Shown here: positions 7,636 to 15,909 of the stretch, in pieces | Layout: every line of letters begins with the position of its first letter | How positions within the stretch are numbered: position 1 is the stretch's first letter | Assembly (NCBI RefSeq): GCF_019740315.1 | Contig: NZ_JAHXZR010000003.1 | Span: 248,001 to 312,000 of the forward strand | Source: Oceanobacter mangrovi | Lineage (GTDB): Bacteria > Pseudomonadota > Gammaproteobacteria > Pseudomonadales > Oceanobacteraceae | Direction of reading: 5' to 3' | Length of the DNA: 64,000 bases | The notes under the pieces: generated by a model | Told to the model about the DNA's origin: nothing | Databases searched by the model: none | The model's input: only the letters and a program-made list of their open reading frames with translations | Position numbers and translations under genes: made by a program

Positions 7636-9567
7636 ATGCTGGAGTCTGTCATCCCCTGGCTGCTGGCCGGGTTCATAGCTGTACTAGTGGCAGGCATGCT
7701 GCGCCGCATTTCGCTGTGGCGCGCTGGCCAGCCGCAACAAGTTAATCTGGTGGCTGGCCTGATGGCCATGCCACGCCGTTACCTGGTCGACCTCCACCAT
7801 GTGGTCGACCGTGACAAGGTGATGTCGAACACTCACGTGGCCACCGCCGGTGGCTTCGTGGCGTCGATGCTGCTGATCATTCTGGTGCACGGCTTTGGTC
7901 TCGACAGCGTTTGGCTGGCGCGAGCACTGCTGCTGACCACTGTGGTGATGTTCATTGGTGCGCTGTTTGTATTCCGTCGCCGTCTGAACCCGCCTTCACG
8001 GCTGTCCAAAGGCCCGTGGATGCGGCTGCCAAAAAGCCTGCTGACGTTTGCTGCGACCTTCTTTGTGGTGTCGTTGCCAGCGGCTGGTGTGCTGCCTGAC
8101 GGTTTTGGTTCTGGCGTGCTGGCGTTCATTCTTTTGGCCGGTATTGTTGCCGGTCTGGGTGAAATGCTGTTCGGCATGGGCTGGGCAGGTCCGATGAAAC
8201 ACGCCTTTGCGGGCGCGCTGCACCTGGCTTTCCACCGTCGTCCGGAGCGTTTTGGTGGCGGCCGTTCGACTGGTCTGAAACTGCTGGATCTGGACACTTC
8301 CAATGGCAAAACCCTCGGCGTGGCCAAACCGACTGACTTCAAATGGAACCAGCTGCTGGGCTTCGACGCCTGTGTGCAGTGTGGCCGTTGTGAAGCCATG
8401 TGTCCGGCCTTTGCGGCTGGTCAGCCACTGAACCCGAAAAAACTGATTCAGGATATGGTTGTCGGTCTGGCGGGTGGTACTGACGCCAAATATGCCGGTT
8501 CTCCATACCCTGGCAAAGACGTGGGTAACGCCAAGGGCTCACCGATTGAGGTGATCACCGAAGGTCTGGTAAGCCAGGAAACCCTGTGGTCCTGTACTAC
8601 CTGTCGTGCCTGTGTGGAAGAGTGTCCGATGATGATCGAGCACGTTGACGCCATCGTCGACATGCGCCGCTTCCTGACGCTGGAACAAGGCTCTACCCCG
8701 GGCAAGGGTTCTGAAACCCTGCAAAACCTGATTGCCACTGACAACCCCAACGGCAACGACCCGCAAAGCCGTAGTTGGTGGGCGGCTGACCAGAACATTC
8801 CGCTGATGTCTGAAAAGAAAGAAGCTGATGTGCTGTTCTGGGTCTCTGACGGTGCTTTCGACATGCGTAGCCAGCGTATCCTGCGTTCGTTCGTGAAGAT
8901 TCTGAAAGCGGCCAATGTGGACTTCGCCTACCTCGGTGACGAAGAACGTGACTCCGGCGACGTTGCCCGTCGTCTGGGTGATGACGCCACCTTCCAGAGC
9001 CTGGCCAAGCGCAACATTGCGACCCTCAAGCAATACAAGTTCAAGCGTATCGTTACCACTGATCCGCACGCGTTCCATTGCTTGAAGAACGAGTACCCGG
9101 ACCTCGGCGGTAACTATGAAGTTCTGCACCACACCCGTTTGATCAACGAACTGGTGGCTGGCGGCAAGATCAAGCTGGATGCGCTGACCACTGCGGGCAC
9201 AGTGACCTATCATGACCCTTGTTATCTGGGCCGTTACAACGGTGAGTATGATGCTCCGCGTGATGTTCTGAAAGCCATGGGCATCGAGCTGGCTGAGATG
9301 GAACGCTCCGGCTTCCGCTCACGCTGCTGCGGTGGTGGTGGTGCGGCTCCGATCACGGATATTCCGGGTGAACGTCGTATCGCTGACATGCGGATGGACG
9401 ACATTCGTGAAACCGGTGCCGATCTGGTAGCCGTGGGTTGTCAGCAGTGTACTGCGATGCTCGAAGGTGTGGTTGAGCCTCGTCCACAGGTGCAGGACAT
9501 TGCCGAAATGGTGGCTGCCCAGCTGGTCGAGATTGAGCAACCTGCAAGCAAGCGTGAGGTGGCCTGA
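7636..9567 (+). CDS. dgcB: Dimethylglycine demethylation protein DgcB, membrane iron-sulfur protein
   Basis: A 643-residue protein with an N-terminal membrane part (hydrophobic segments around residues 5-22, 72-87, 96-113, 136-153, 160-182), then a 2x[4Fe-4S] ferredoxin domain: Cys246, 249, 252, 256 and Cys320, 323, 326, 330. Two CCG-type domains follow, seen in HDPCYLGRYNGEY and RSRCCGGGGAAP and the late VGCQQCTAML. This is the heterodisulfide-reductase/GlpC-like build of DgcB, which moves electrons from the demethylase toward ETF and the quinone pool. The stop overlaps the start of the ETF alpha gene (ATGA), showing tight coupling. Confidence 0.9.
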   Translation: MLESVIPWLLAGFIAVLVAGMLRRISLWRAGQPQQVNLVAGLMAMPRRYLVDLHHVVDRDKVMSNTHVATAGGFVASMLLIILVHGFGLDSVWLARALLLTTVVMFIGALFVFRRRLNPPSRLSKGPWMRLPKSLLTFAATFFVVSLPAAGVLPDGFGSGVLAFILLAGIVAGLGEMLFGMGWAGPMKHAFAGALHLAFHRRPERFGGGRSTGLKLLDLDTSNGKTLGVAKPTDFKWNQLLGFDACVQCGRCEAMCPAFAAGQPLNPKKLIQDMVVGLAGGTDAKYAGSPYPGKDVGNAKGSPIEVITEGLVSQETLWSCTTCRACVEECPMMIEHVDAIVDMRRFLTLEQGSTPGKGSETLQNLIATDNPNGNDPQSRSWWAADQNIPLMSEKKEADVLFWVSDGAFDMRSQRILRSFVKILKAANVDFAYLGDEERDSGDVARRLGDDATFQSLAKRNIATLKQYKFKRIVTTDPHAFHCLKNEYPDLGGNYEVLHHTRLINELVAGGKIKLDALTTAGTVTYHDPCYLGRYNGEYDAPRDVLKAMGIELAEMERSGFRSRCCGGGGAAPITDIPGERRIADMRMDDIRETGADLVAVGCQQCTAMLEGVVEPRPQVQDIAEMVAAQLVEIEQPASKREVA

Positions 9568-10886
9568 TGAGTGATGTGATTCGTAAAGACCCTCGCAAGA
9601 ACTGGATTCTGCGTAACCGTCTGCACCCGCTGCATGAACAGGTTGTCGCCGAAATGAACGGACCGGCCGCGGTGGTTCGCGGCCCGTCCGGGCTGATTCG
9701 CAAGAATCCACACGCGGTTGGTTTTATTGGCCCGAATGGTATCAAGCGTATTGACCGTCTGGGTGGTTCCGGTTCGGCCGCGGCTTCAGCCAAACGCGAG
9801 CAACAAGAGGAACAACTGCCAATCATCGCTATCGAGCAGCCACAGTCGTATGTGGTTGTGGTGGTCGATGCGGCTAACGGTGAATTGTCTGCTCACGACC
9901 GTGATGTTCTGGGTCAGGCACGTCTGCTGGCCGATGGTCGTGCTGAGAATACTGCCGTCGTAGCGTTGGTGTTTGGTGCGCTGAAGGCTGCGCTGGGCGA
10001 AGCCGCCAACCCGGACCATGCATTTGGTCTGGCCGGTGCTGACCGTGTGATGCTGTTTGACGACGAGTGTTACGCCGGTTTTGCACCAGAGCAACAACTG
10101 GAAGCCATGCTGGCGGTTGATCGTCAGTTGTCTCCGGTTAACTGGCTGTTCCCGGATACCCACCTGAGTGGTAACGATCGCGCCCTGCGTCTGGCAGCCC
10201 GACTGGGTGAACGCCCGGCTATGCACGCCTGGCAGATTAAGGACGGCAAGGTCACCAGTCGTGGTGGCAGCGAAATGACCGACATTACCCGTGATCTGGC
10301 TGCGGCGACTGCGCCACGCATTCTGGCGCTGGCATCCGAATGTGCCTTGCCCGTCGATGAAGCGCGTTACGAAGCCCGTTTGCTGCCACTGCCATCGGTA
10401 CCGAATGCCATGGTTCGTATCAAGGATGCTGGTGCTGTGGCGGTGGATCCAAATCAGATCGCCATGGGCGAAGCGGAATTTATTCTGTCGGCCGGTAATG
10501 GTATTCACGACTGGGATCAGTTCCATGCGACGGCTGCTGCTTTGGGGGCGACCGAAGGTGCTTCCCGGGTGGCTGTGGATAACGGCTTTATGCCGCGCTT
10601 CCGCCAGGTCGGTGCTACCGGTACCTGGGTTACTGCGCGTGTCTATATCGCCGTCGGTATTTCTGGTGCGGTACAGCATCTGCAGGGGATTGGTTCCTGT
10701 GAAAAAGTGATCGCCATTAACACCGATGCCGGTTGTGACATGGTTAAACGCGCAGATCTGAGTGTGATCGGTGACAGTCAGGAAATCCTGGCAGCGCTGA
10801 AAGCCCGGGCTGAGCAAGGGGCCGTTGCGGTTTCTGAGCCGCAACAAGGCAAAGCTGACGGGGAGAGCAACCACAATGTCGCGTGA
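9567..10886 (+). CDS. etfA: Electron transfer flavoprotein alpha subunit (dimethylglycine locus)
   Basis: A 439-residue ETF alpha/FixB-type protein. The C-terminal FAD domain is intact: GASRVAVDNGFMPRFRQVGATG, then VYIAVGISGAVQHLQGIG and AINTDAGCDMVKRADLSVIGD (about residues 330-410). The N-terminal ~95 residues form an extension before the nucleotide-binding domain (PQSYVVVVVDAANGEL), longer than housekeeping EtfA but usual for the dgc-linked form. It accepts electrons from the DgcA/DgcB complex and passes them to the respiratory chain. It overlaps dgcB by 4 bases and the following ETF beta gene by 11. Confidence 0.87.
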   Translation: MSDVIRKDPRKNWILRNRLHPLHEQVVAEMNGPAAVVRGPSGLIRKNPHAVGFIGPNGIKRIDRLGGSGSAAASAKREQQEEQLPIIAIEQPQSYVVVVVDAANGELSAHDRDVLGQARLLADGRAENTAVVALVFGALKAALGEAANPDHAFGLAGADRVMLFDDECYAGFAPEQQLEAMLAVDRQLSPVNWLFPDTHLSGNDRALRLAARLGERPAMHAWQIKDGKVTSRGGSEMTDITRDLAAATAPRILALASECALPVDEARYEARLLPLPSVPNAMVRIKDAGAVAVDPNQIAMGEAEFILSAGNGIHDWDQFHATAAALGATEGASRVAVDNGFMPRFRQVGATGTWVTARVYIAVGISGAVQHLQGIGSCEKVIAINTDAGCDMVKRADLSVIGDSQEILAALKARAEQGAVAVSEPQQGKADGESNHNVA

Positions 10887-11787
10887 TTCTATCAAATCGC
10901 CAGCAGCCACTCTGGCCAGCAATCTGAACAGCTCAACCGGCCAGACCGGCAAGCCGCTGACGATCACGACTCTGGTATCGGTGGGACAGCATCCCAAATC
11001 CGGCCGTGCTCGTGTGGCTGATCAGGATGCCAAGGCACTGGAACTGGCACTGTCGCTGTCGGCAGGAAAGGGCACGGCGGCTGTTGGCAAAGGCGAGGCT
11101 GGCGCAGGCAAAAGTCAGATAAACCTGATCCATGCAGGTACCGCGACCGCTGAACAGCAACTGGTGCTGCGCGGTTATCTGGGTATGGGCGTTGGCCAAA
11201 TGCGGGTGCTGAAACAAAGCGACGGTGCGGATGTGATTCCGGTGCTGGTCGATGCGGTACGTAAAAGTGGCTCTGATGTGGTGCTGACGGGTAGCCGTGC
11301 CGAAGCCGGTGAAGGCTCCGGTATGACGCCGTATCTGGTTGCCCAGTCACTCGGCTGGCCAATGGTTCCGGCAGCGGTAGAAATTACCGCTGTGGGCTCA
11401 GGGGAATTTGAGATCCTGCAAGCCCTGCCACGTGGTCAACGTCGCTTGCTGAAAGTCCGTGCGCCGTTTGTTGCCAGTATTGATGCCGCCGCCGCTGAAG
11501 CCCGTCAAACGGCCTGGGCGGCCGGTCAGCGGGGTGCGTTGGAGCATATGACGTTGTCATCCAACGATGATGCGGTACTGGCTGAAGCAGCCGTTGAACC
11601 AGCTCGCAAACGTCCCAAGCGTATTGCCCGAGCCAAAAAGGCCAAAACGGCAGCGGATCGTTTCAAGGCTGCAACGGCCAAGTCGGCATCGAAAGGTGGT
11701 GCTGTGCTGGTCAAGGAAAGTGCTGAAGAAAAAGCCGAAGCGATTTATCAGATGCTGCTGAGTCAGGGCGTGCTGAAAGCGCGTTAA
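10876..11787 (+). CDS. etfB: Electron transfer flavoprotein beta subunit (dimethylglycine locus)
   Basis: A 303-residue ETF beta/FixA-like protein, partner of the preceding alpha subunit. The ATG at 10876, inside the alpha gene's end and behind GGGGAGAG, is chosen over a start at 10825. Visible are the alternating-strand ETF domain (ARVADQDAKALELALSL, VVLTGSRAEAGEGSGMTPYLVAQSLGWP) and the loop DVVLTGSRAEAGE typical of the beta subunit. A C-terminal stretch of ~60 residues is Ala/Lys-rich (ARKRPKRIARAKKAKTAADRF), an unusual basic tail. It is the last gene of the dgc operon; a run of six T follows the stop after a few bases. Confidence 0.82.
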   Translation: MSRDSIKSPAATLASNLNSSTGQTGKPLTITTLVSVGQHPKSGRARVADQDAKALELALSLSAGKGTAAVGKGEAGAGKSQINLIHAGTATAEQQLVLRGYLGMGVGQMRVLKQSDGADVIPVLVDAVRKSGSDVVLTGSRAEAGEGSGMTPYLVAQSLGWPMVPAAVEITAVGSGEFEILQALPRGQRRLLKVRAPFVASIDAAAAEARQTAWAAGQRGALEHMTLSSNDDAVLAEAAVEPARKRPKRIARAKKAKTAADRFKAATAKSASKGGAVLVKESAEEKAEAIYQMLLSQGVLKAR

Positions 11788-12117
11788 GTGGCTTTTTTGA
11801 TCTGATTTGCTCTGATCTGGTATCTGGCAAGGCTTGTGTCAGATACCAGTGGCTTGCTGGCATGGCCGCACTATCTCTCGATAACAAAGCTCGCATATAT
11901 CAAACCTGACCTTTTTGTGAACTACCTCTCGTCTTTGTCGCCACTGTCCCATTTAGCACCCGCTCATAAATTCTCTGATCACCAATGCGGCATTTTGCGA
12001 CGCATACGAGCAACTGCCGATTTGTATATTCCGTGATCATTTGCTGGTAGTTGGCTGGCAAGATCAGTCAGTTGAAGGTGTCCACAGAGGTACCGCTATT
12101 GTCTCGGAGGGGAACGA
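11788..12117. other. Intergenic region with a 10-bp perfect inverted repeat
   Basis: Between the ETF operon and the binding-protein gene. It contains the inverted repeat CTGGTATCTG (11817-11826) and CAGATACCAG (11840-11849) around a 13-base loop; no T-run follows, so it is not a classical terminator. The promoter of the binding-protein gene should lie downstream of it, before GGAGGGGAACG (12106-12116), the likely ribosome site. Confidence 0.5.
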
Positions 12118-13095
12118 ATGAAACATCTCACTAAACTTTTTCTGATCGGACTGACTGCTGTAGCGGGTCAATTTGGCGCTGTTGCCAGTGCCCAGGCTGA
12201 CCCGGCCAGTTGCAAGAGTGTCACCCTGGGGCTGGTTGAATGGACCGACCTTGAGGTCACCAGTACGGTGGCGGAAGTACTGCTGGAAAAACTTGGCTAT
12301 GAAGTTCACACCGTTACCGACAGTGTTGGTGGTGTGTACGGCCAGATGGCAGCCAAAGACGCTGATATTTTTCTCGGCAACTGGATGCCTGCCAACGCCA
12401 GCGTGATTGGCCCGTTTCTGGAGAAGGGGCAGCTGGAAGTGCTGGAAACCAATCTCAACGGTGCTCTATATACCCTTGCTGTGCCGAAGTACGTTTATGA
12501 CCAGGGCGTGACCAGTGTGGCTGATCTGGCCAAATATGCTGACAAGTTTGAAAACCGCATTTATGGGCTGGAGAAGGGCAACGGTGGTAATGCACTGGTG
12601 CTGGATATGATTAACAAGGACGCCTTCGGTCTGAAGGATTTTGAACTGATTGAAACCTCTGAACGACTGATGCTGGCGCAGGTGAAGGGCAAAACCAAAA
12701 AAGGTGAGTGGATTGCTTTCCTGGCCTGGACACCACACCCGATGAATCGCAATTTCGACATTGCCTATCTGGACGGTGCTGATGACTATTTTGGCCCGGA
12801 CAAAGGCAGTGCCCATGTGCGTACCATTGTGCGTAAGGGTTATGAAACCGAATGTCCAAACGTTACCCGTCTGCTGACTAATCTGACTTTCTCACTGGAT
12901 ATGGAAGAGAAAGTGATGGATCAGGTGATGAACGGCTTTGTACCAACCAAGCGGGCGGTGCGGATGTGGATGAACCAGAACGAAGTGCAGCTTTCCCATT
13001 GGCTGAACGGCGTGAAAACCATCGACGGCCAGGTTCCCAACAGCATTGAAATGGCCAAGGCGCTGGAAGTCGGCTGGGGCCGTTTGAAAGACTGA
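12118..13095 (+). CDS. Periplasmic quaternary-amine (glycine betaine/choline/carnitine-type) binding protein
   Basis: A 325-residue solute-binding protein of the OpuAC/ProX type. A signal peptide is clear (residues 1-27, ending VASAQA). The mature protein starts with the family pattern VTLGLVEWTDLEVTSTVAEVLLEKLGYEV, and later has FLGNWMPAN, ELIETSERLMLAQV and FLAWTPHPMN, where Trp residues build the aromatic cage for the trimethylammonium head. In pseudomonads such proteins (CbcX, BetX, CaiX) serve a shared ABC permease (known for the family). No permease or ATPase gene is next to it here. A close paralogue lies at 29548-30534. The ligand is likely a betaine, given the adjacent dimethylglycine genes, but cannot be fixed from sequence. 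Confidence 0.85.
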   Translation: MKHLTKLFLIGLTAVAGQFGAVASAQADPASCKSVTLGLVEWTDLEVTSTVAEVLLEKLGYEVHTVTDSVGGVYGQMAAKDADIFLGNWMPANASVIGPFLEKGQLEVLETNLNGALYTLAVPKYVYDQGVTSVADLAKYADKFENRIYGLEKGNGGNALVLDMINKDAFGLKDFELIETSERLMLAQVKGKTKKGEWIAFLAWTPHPMNRNFDIAYLDGADDYFGPDKGSAHVRTIVRKGYETECPNVTRLLTNLTFSLDMEEKVMDQVMNGFVPTKRAVRMWMNQNEVQLSHWLNGVKTIDGQVPNSIEMAKALEVGWGRLKD

Positions 13096-13140
13096 TCACG
13101 CTCCGGGTGGCGGGCGTTAGTAATATGGTCGCAGGCGAGC

Positions 13141-13675
13141 AAATTACCCGGTCTTCCCAAACGAGCCTGCGAGATTTGGGATCCATGCGGCGTAGAAAAT
13201 GACACCGCCGTCTGGATTCCAGAGCGAGTCTGGAATGACGAGTATTCGAGTGCGTGAATACGCCAGATGCCAGCAAATTACCCCGTCTTCCCAAACGAGC
13301 CTGCAAGATTTGGGATCCATGTGGCGTAGAAAATTGCCACCGCCGTCTGGATTCCAGAGCGAGTCTGGAATGACGTGTATTCGAGTGCGTGAATACGCCA
13401 GTCCCCACACGCGCAAACTACCCCGTCTTCCCAAACGAGCCTGCGAGATTTGGGATCTATGCGGTGTAGAAAATTGTCCCGCCGTCTGGATTCCAGATCG
13501 AGTCTGGAATGACGAGTATTCGAGTGCGTGAATACGCCAGATGCCAGCAAATTACCCCGTCTTCCCAAACGAGCCTGCAAGATTTGGGATCCATGCGGCG
13601 TAGAAAATTACCCGCCGTCTGAATTCCAGAGCAAGTCTGGAGTGACGTGTATTCGAGTGCGTGAATACACCCGAC
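13141..13675. repeat. Four tandem repeats of 134-140 bp with internal hairpins
   Basis: Units start at 13141, 13275, 13415 and 13549. Each begins AAATTACCCCGTCTTCCCAA, runs through a conserved GATTTGGGATCCATGCGG and the hairpin ATTCCAGA-gcgag-TCTGGAAT, then a second one with arms GTATTC/GAATAC. Units 2 and 4 are closest to each other in their edges, as are 1 and 3, which hints at duplication of a two-unit block. Short open frames run through on both strands but are repeat-derived. The hairpin resembles dispersed palindromes common between genes in proteobacteria. Confidence 0.9.
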
Positions 13676-13873
13676 AATTCTGTTTCAGGCCCAATCTGTC
13701 CTGTTTGCCACTGGCGGATTGAACTTTCCTCTCCTACATTTACTCAACAGATGACTATTCGATGACACAGATCAATATTGTCATGAATGGCGTTACCTGT
13801 TGGTGAATTGACTCTCTCCGGTTCAGCAACAGGACTTTTCTTTTTCCTGGCCTGCTGCAGGCGGAGGATGTGG

Positions 13874-14155
13874 ATGAAGCGGTTAATTTTGTTGTTCGGC
13901 TTATTGCTGAACTTCATTGTTATGCCCAATGCGGAACCCCTCGGGTTTTCCGTGGCGTCTGCGTCTTCCGATCCCGTCAAACTGCTGGTAGCTGGTGATG
14001 ACAACCCGGATACCGATCACCTTGCACTGGTGTCGAATCCTGATCTTGTTGCGGTTATTCCCCAACACTGGATTGCCAACCCGAACCTGCTGGTTGGCAC
14101 GTACGATGCGCACACTGAATGGCGTCGTGCCCGAGCTCCTCCCGCGAGCTGTTGA
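13874..14155 (+). CDS. Small secreted hypothetical protein
   Basis: A 93-residue product. GGAGG at 13863-13867 sits 6 bases before the ATG at 13874. The N terminus is a signal peptide (MKRLILLFGLLLNFIVMPNAEP). The rest is short, with DNPDTDHLALVSNPDLVAVIPQHW and an Arg/Pro-rich end. No family is recognised, and the frame is isolated between the tandem repeats and the CBS gene. Real coding is probable because of the ribosome site and signal peptide, but not certain. Confidence 0.5.
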   Translation: MKRLILLFGLLLNFIVMPNAEPLGFSVASASSDPVKLLVAGDDNPDTDHLALVSNPDLVAVIPQHWIANPNLLVGTYDAHTEWRRARAPPASC

Positions 14156-14243
14156 TTCTGTCTCTCTTACATAATTAACACGTACTCAGACCACTGGCGC
14201 ATTACCTGTCCCTGTCGCTGGTGGTTCCGCAGGAGAATTACCT

Positions 14244-14804
14244 ATGCATAAGCTGAAATTGCACTCCGTATCTGCCATTGATGAACTGGCGCGCCCTTCC
14301 CACACCGTTCATATTTCCCTGGCCAGCCCAGCGGAAGCCTTTTTTACCGACTTCAATAAGACCGAACCTCTGGTGATCGATGCCATCGTCCCGGCCATTG
14401 AAGCGCGTAAAATGATGATCCGCACCCATGTACGGCTGAAGCTGGTGGTGGACGAGCTGGGGCAGTTTGTTGGCGTGATTTCTGCCGAACAGCTGTCAGA
14501 CCAGCAGATTCTGCAGGAGGCGGCGAGTACTCATGGCACTCGTAACGACGTATTGGTTGCTGACCTGATGCTGCGCAAGAAAGATCTGGCGGCGTTTGAT
14601 ATCAGTGAAGTGGAAAAATCCACCATTGGTGATGTAGTGAACTTCCTCCGCGATGTTCATCAGCAACACTGTCTGGTGCTGGATTCAGAGAACCACAAGA
14701 TTCGCGGCATCTTTTCCGCCAGCGATATCTCTCGCAAACTGCGGTTGCCACTGGATATTCAGGAGCAATCCAGCTTTGCCCGGGTGTTTGGCGCGGTATC
14801 CTGA
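14244..14804 (+). CDS. CBS-domain protein
   Basis: A 186-residue protein made of a tandem CBS pair (Bateman module). The first CBS repeat covers about residues 40-95 (VRLKLVVDELGQFVGVISAEQL), the second about 105-170 (DLMLRKKD, then HCLVLDSENHKIRGIFSASDISRKL). Such stand-alone modules bind adenine nucleotides and usually regulate other proteins. There is no attached effector domain. An AGGAG precedes the ATG. It is a single-gene unit; no neighbour suggests a specific target. Confidence 0.8.
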   Translation: MHKLKLHSVSAIDELARPSHTVHISLASPAEAFFTDFNKTEPLVIDAIVPAIEARKMMIRTHVRLKLVVDELGQFVGVISAEQLSDQQILQEAASTHGTRNDVLVADLMLRKKDLAAFDISEVEKSTIGDVVNFLRDVHQQHCLVLDSENHKIRGIFSASDISRKLRLPLDIQEQSSFARVFGAVS

Positions 14805-15034
14805 TAGCGGCCCATTCCGCGCTGCTTATTCCACACAGGTGCGGGCGAGAGCCCGCCTTCCTTACCCTGATTCTTTTCCCCGATTTTTCGCGACTCTTTT
14901 TCGCCGTTGTTACCAACAACGGTAACACTCGTTCATTGATTACAAAGTGGGCCCATATTGCACCTGACATGTGTCAGACCAGTGTGTTTATACTAAAGGT
15001 GTAAAAGTTAGATGTGTTTTCAGGCAGGACTATC

Positions 15035-15499
15035 ATGGCTGGCTTGTTTGTACTGGTAAGCTGCCCTGAGCGGCGTTATCAGTTTCCTTTCCGACTGCAT
15101 TCTCCGGCAGATATTAATCAGGCCTTGTCACAGGCCGCACTCAAATACCGGACTTCCTCCTGGCCGGAGCAGGCACGGCTAAACCAGTGGATGCTGGATC
15201 GGCTGGAAGATCGCCAAGGGCTGATTCTGGCTTCGCGGCAGGATCAGGATGCCGTCAGGGCGTTACGGGATGCGCGCGAGCTGTTGTTGACCGAAGGCAG
15301 TCTGCAGCTGGGAATTCGCCCTTTGAGCGGTTCGCTGGCGATCAGTGTTGGTATTGAATCCGGGCCGGATTCCTATTTTCTTGATGTTGAACGTTTTCCA
15401 TTGCCTTTCAAGCCGCTGACGTCGGTGCGGGCGGCGGAATTGTGGCGGCGGATGGAAACCCTGGAAGAAACCTTTGCTGGTATTCAGATTCAGCGCTGA
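15035..15499 (+). CDS. Conserved-looking hypothetical protein (154 aa)
   Basis: A soluble 154-residue protein beginning MAGLFVLVSCPERRYQFPFRLHSPADI. The ATG at 15035 is chosen over a GTG at 15014; neither has a strong ribosome site, though GGCAGGA precedes the ATG. No catalytic motif or known domain is seen. It stands alone between a CBS gene and tRNA-Gln. Confidence 0.55.
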   Translation: MAGLFVLVSCPERRYQFPFRLHSPADINQALSQAALKYRTSSWPEQARLNQWMLDRLEDRQGLILASRQDQDAVRALRDARELLLTEGSLQLGIRPLSGSLAISVGIESGPDSYFLDVERFPLPFKPLTSVRAAELWRRMETLEETFAGIQIQR

Positions 15500-15621
15500 T
15501 ATCAGCTCCGCTGGCTGAGCATGGCAAGCTGGCGGAAATGACAAAGCCCCGACGAATTTACAATGAATGTCAGATCAGTAAAAAAACAGTTGGAAAAAAG
15601 AGAGATAAAACAGAAGATTAA

Positions 15622-15696
15622 TGGCTGAGGTGGTAGGACTCGAACCTACGAATGACGGGATCAAAACCCGTTGCCTTACCACTTGGCGACACCCCA
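15622..15696 (-). tRNA. tRNA-Gln (anticodon TTG)
   Basis: Read on the minus strand, the 75 bases start TGGGGTGTCGCCAAGTGGTA and end with an encoded CCA. The anticodon loop GGGTTTTGATCCC gives TTG. The T arm is GTAGGTTCGAGTCCTAC and the acceptor stem pairs fully with one G-U. All four arms fold. It is a single tRNA gene, not in a cluster; a short A/T-rich stretch lies beyond its 3' end. Confidence 0.95.
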
Positions 15697-15909
15697 GCAG
15701 AGTGAAAAGCACTGAATACTTTTCGAGAGAAGTTCAAGCTGTGCCTCAACTTCAGGTCGCGCATACTATCAGTGGAAAAATACTTCCGCAATATCAAAGT
15801 GTTGGAAAAATCGAAATAATTTGATTTTTTTTCGTAAGTCGCTGGCAAGGCTTCCACTGAACCCGCAAATTCGTTAATTTCACTGGACGTTTAACCAGTA
15901 TTTTAGCTC

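Noticed and set aside
9786-10997. 403-codon frame antisense to the ETF genes
   Set aside because: Covers two clear ETF genes in reverse; low-complexity composition and no start signal.
12040-12060. Possible sigma54 promoter (CTGGTAGTTGGCTGGCA) before the first binding-protein gene
   Set aside because: GG-N10-GC spacing is met, but most other consensus positions fail; too weak to list.
13141-13675. Possible CRISPR array
   Set aside because: Units are 134-140 bp and nearly identical throughout; there are no short unique spacers and no cas genes.
13199-13722. Short open frames on both strands through the tandem repeats
   Set aside because: They are periodic with the repeat and have no ribosome sites.
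15618-15857. Minus-strand 79-codon and plus-strand 67-codon frames over the tRNA-Gln gene
   Set aside because: Both run through the tRNA and its flank; such frames are common false calls at tRNA genes.
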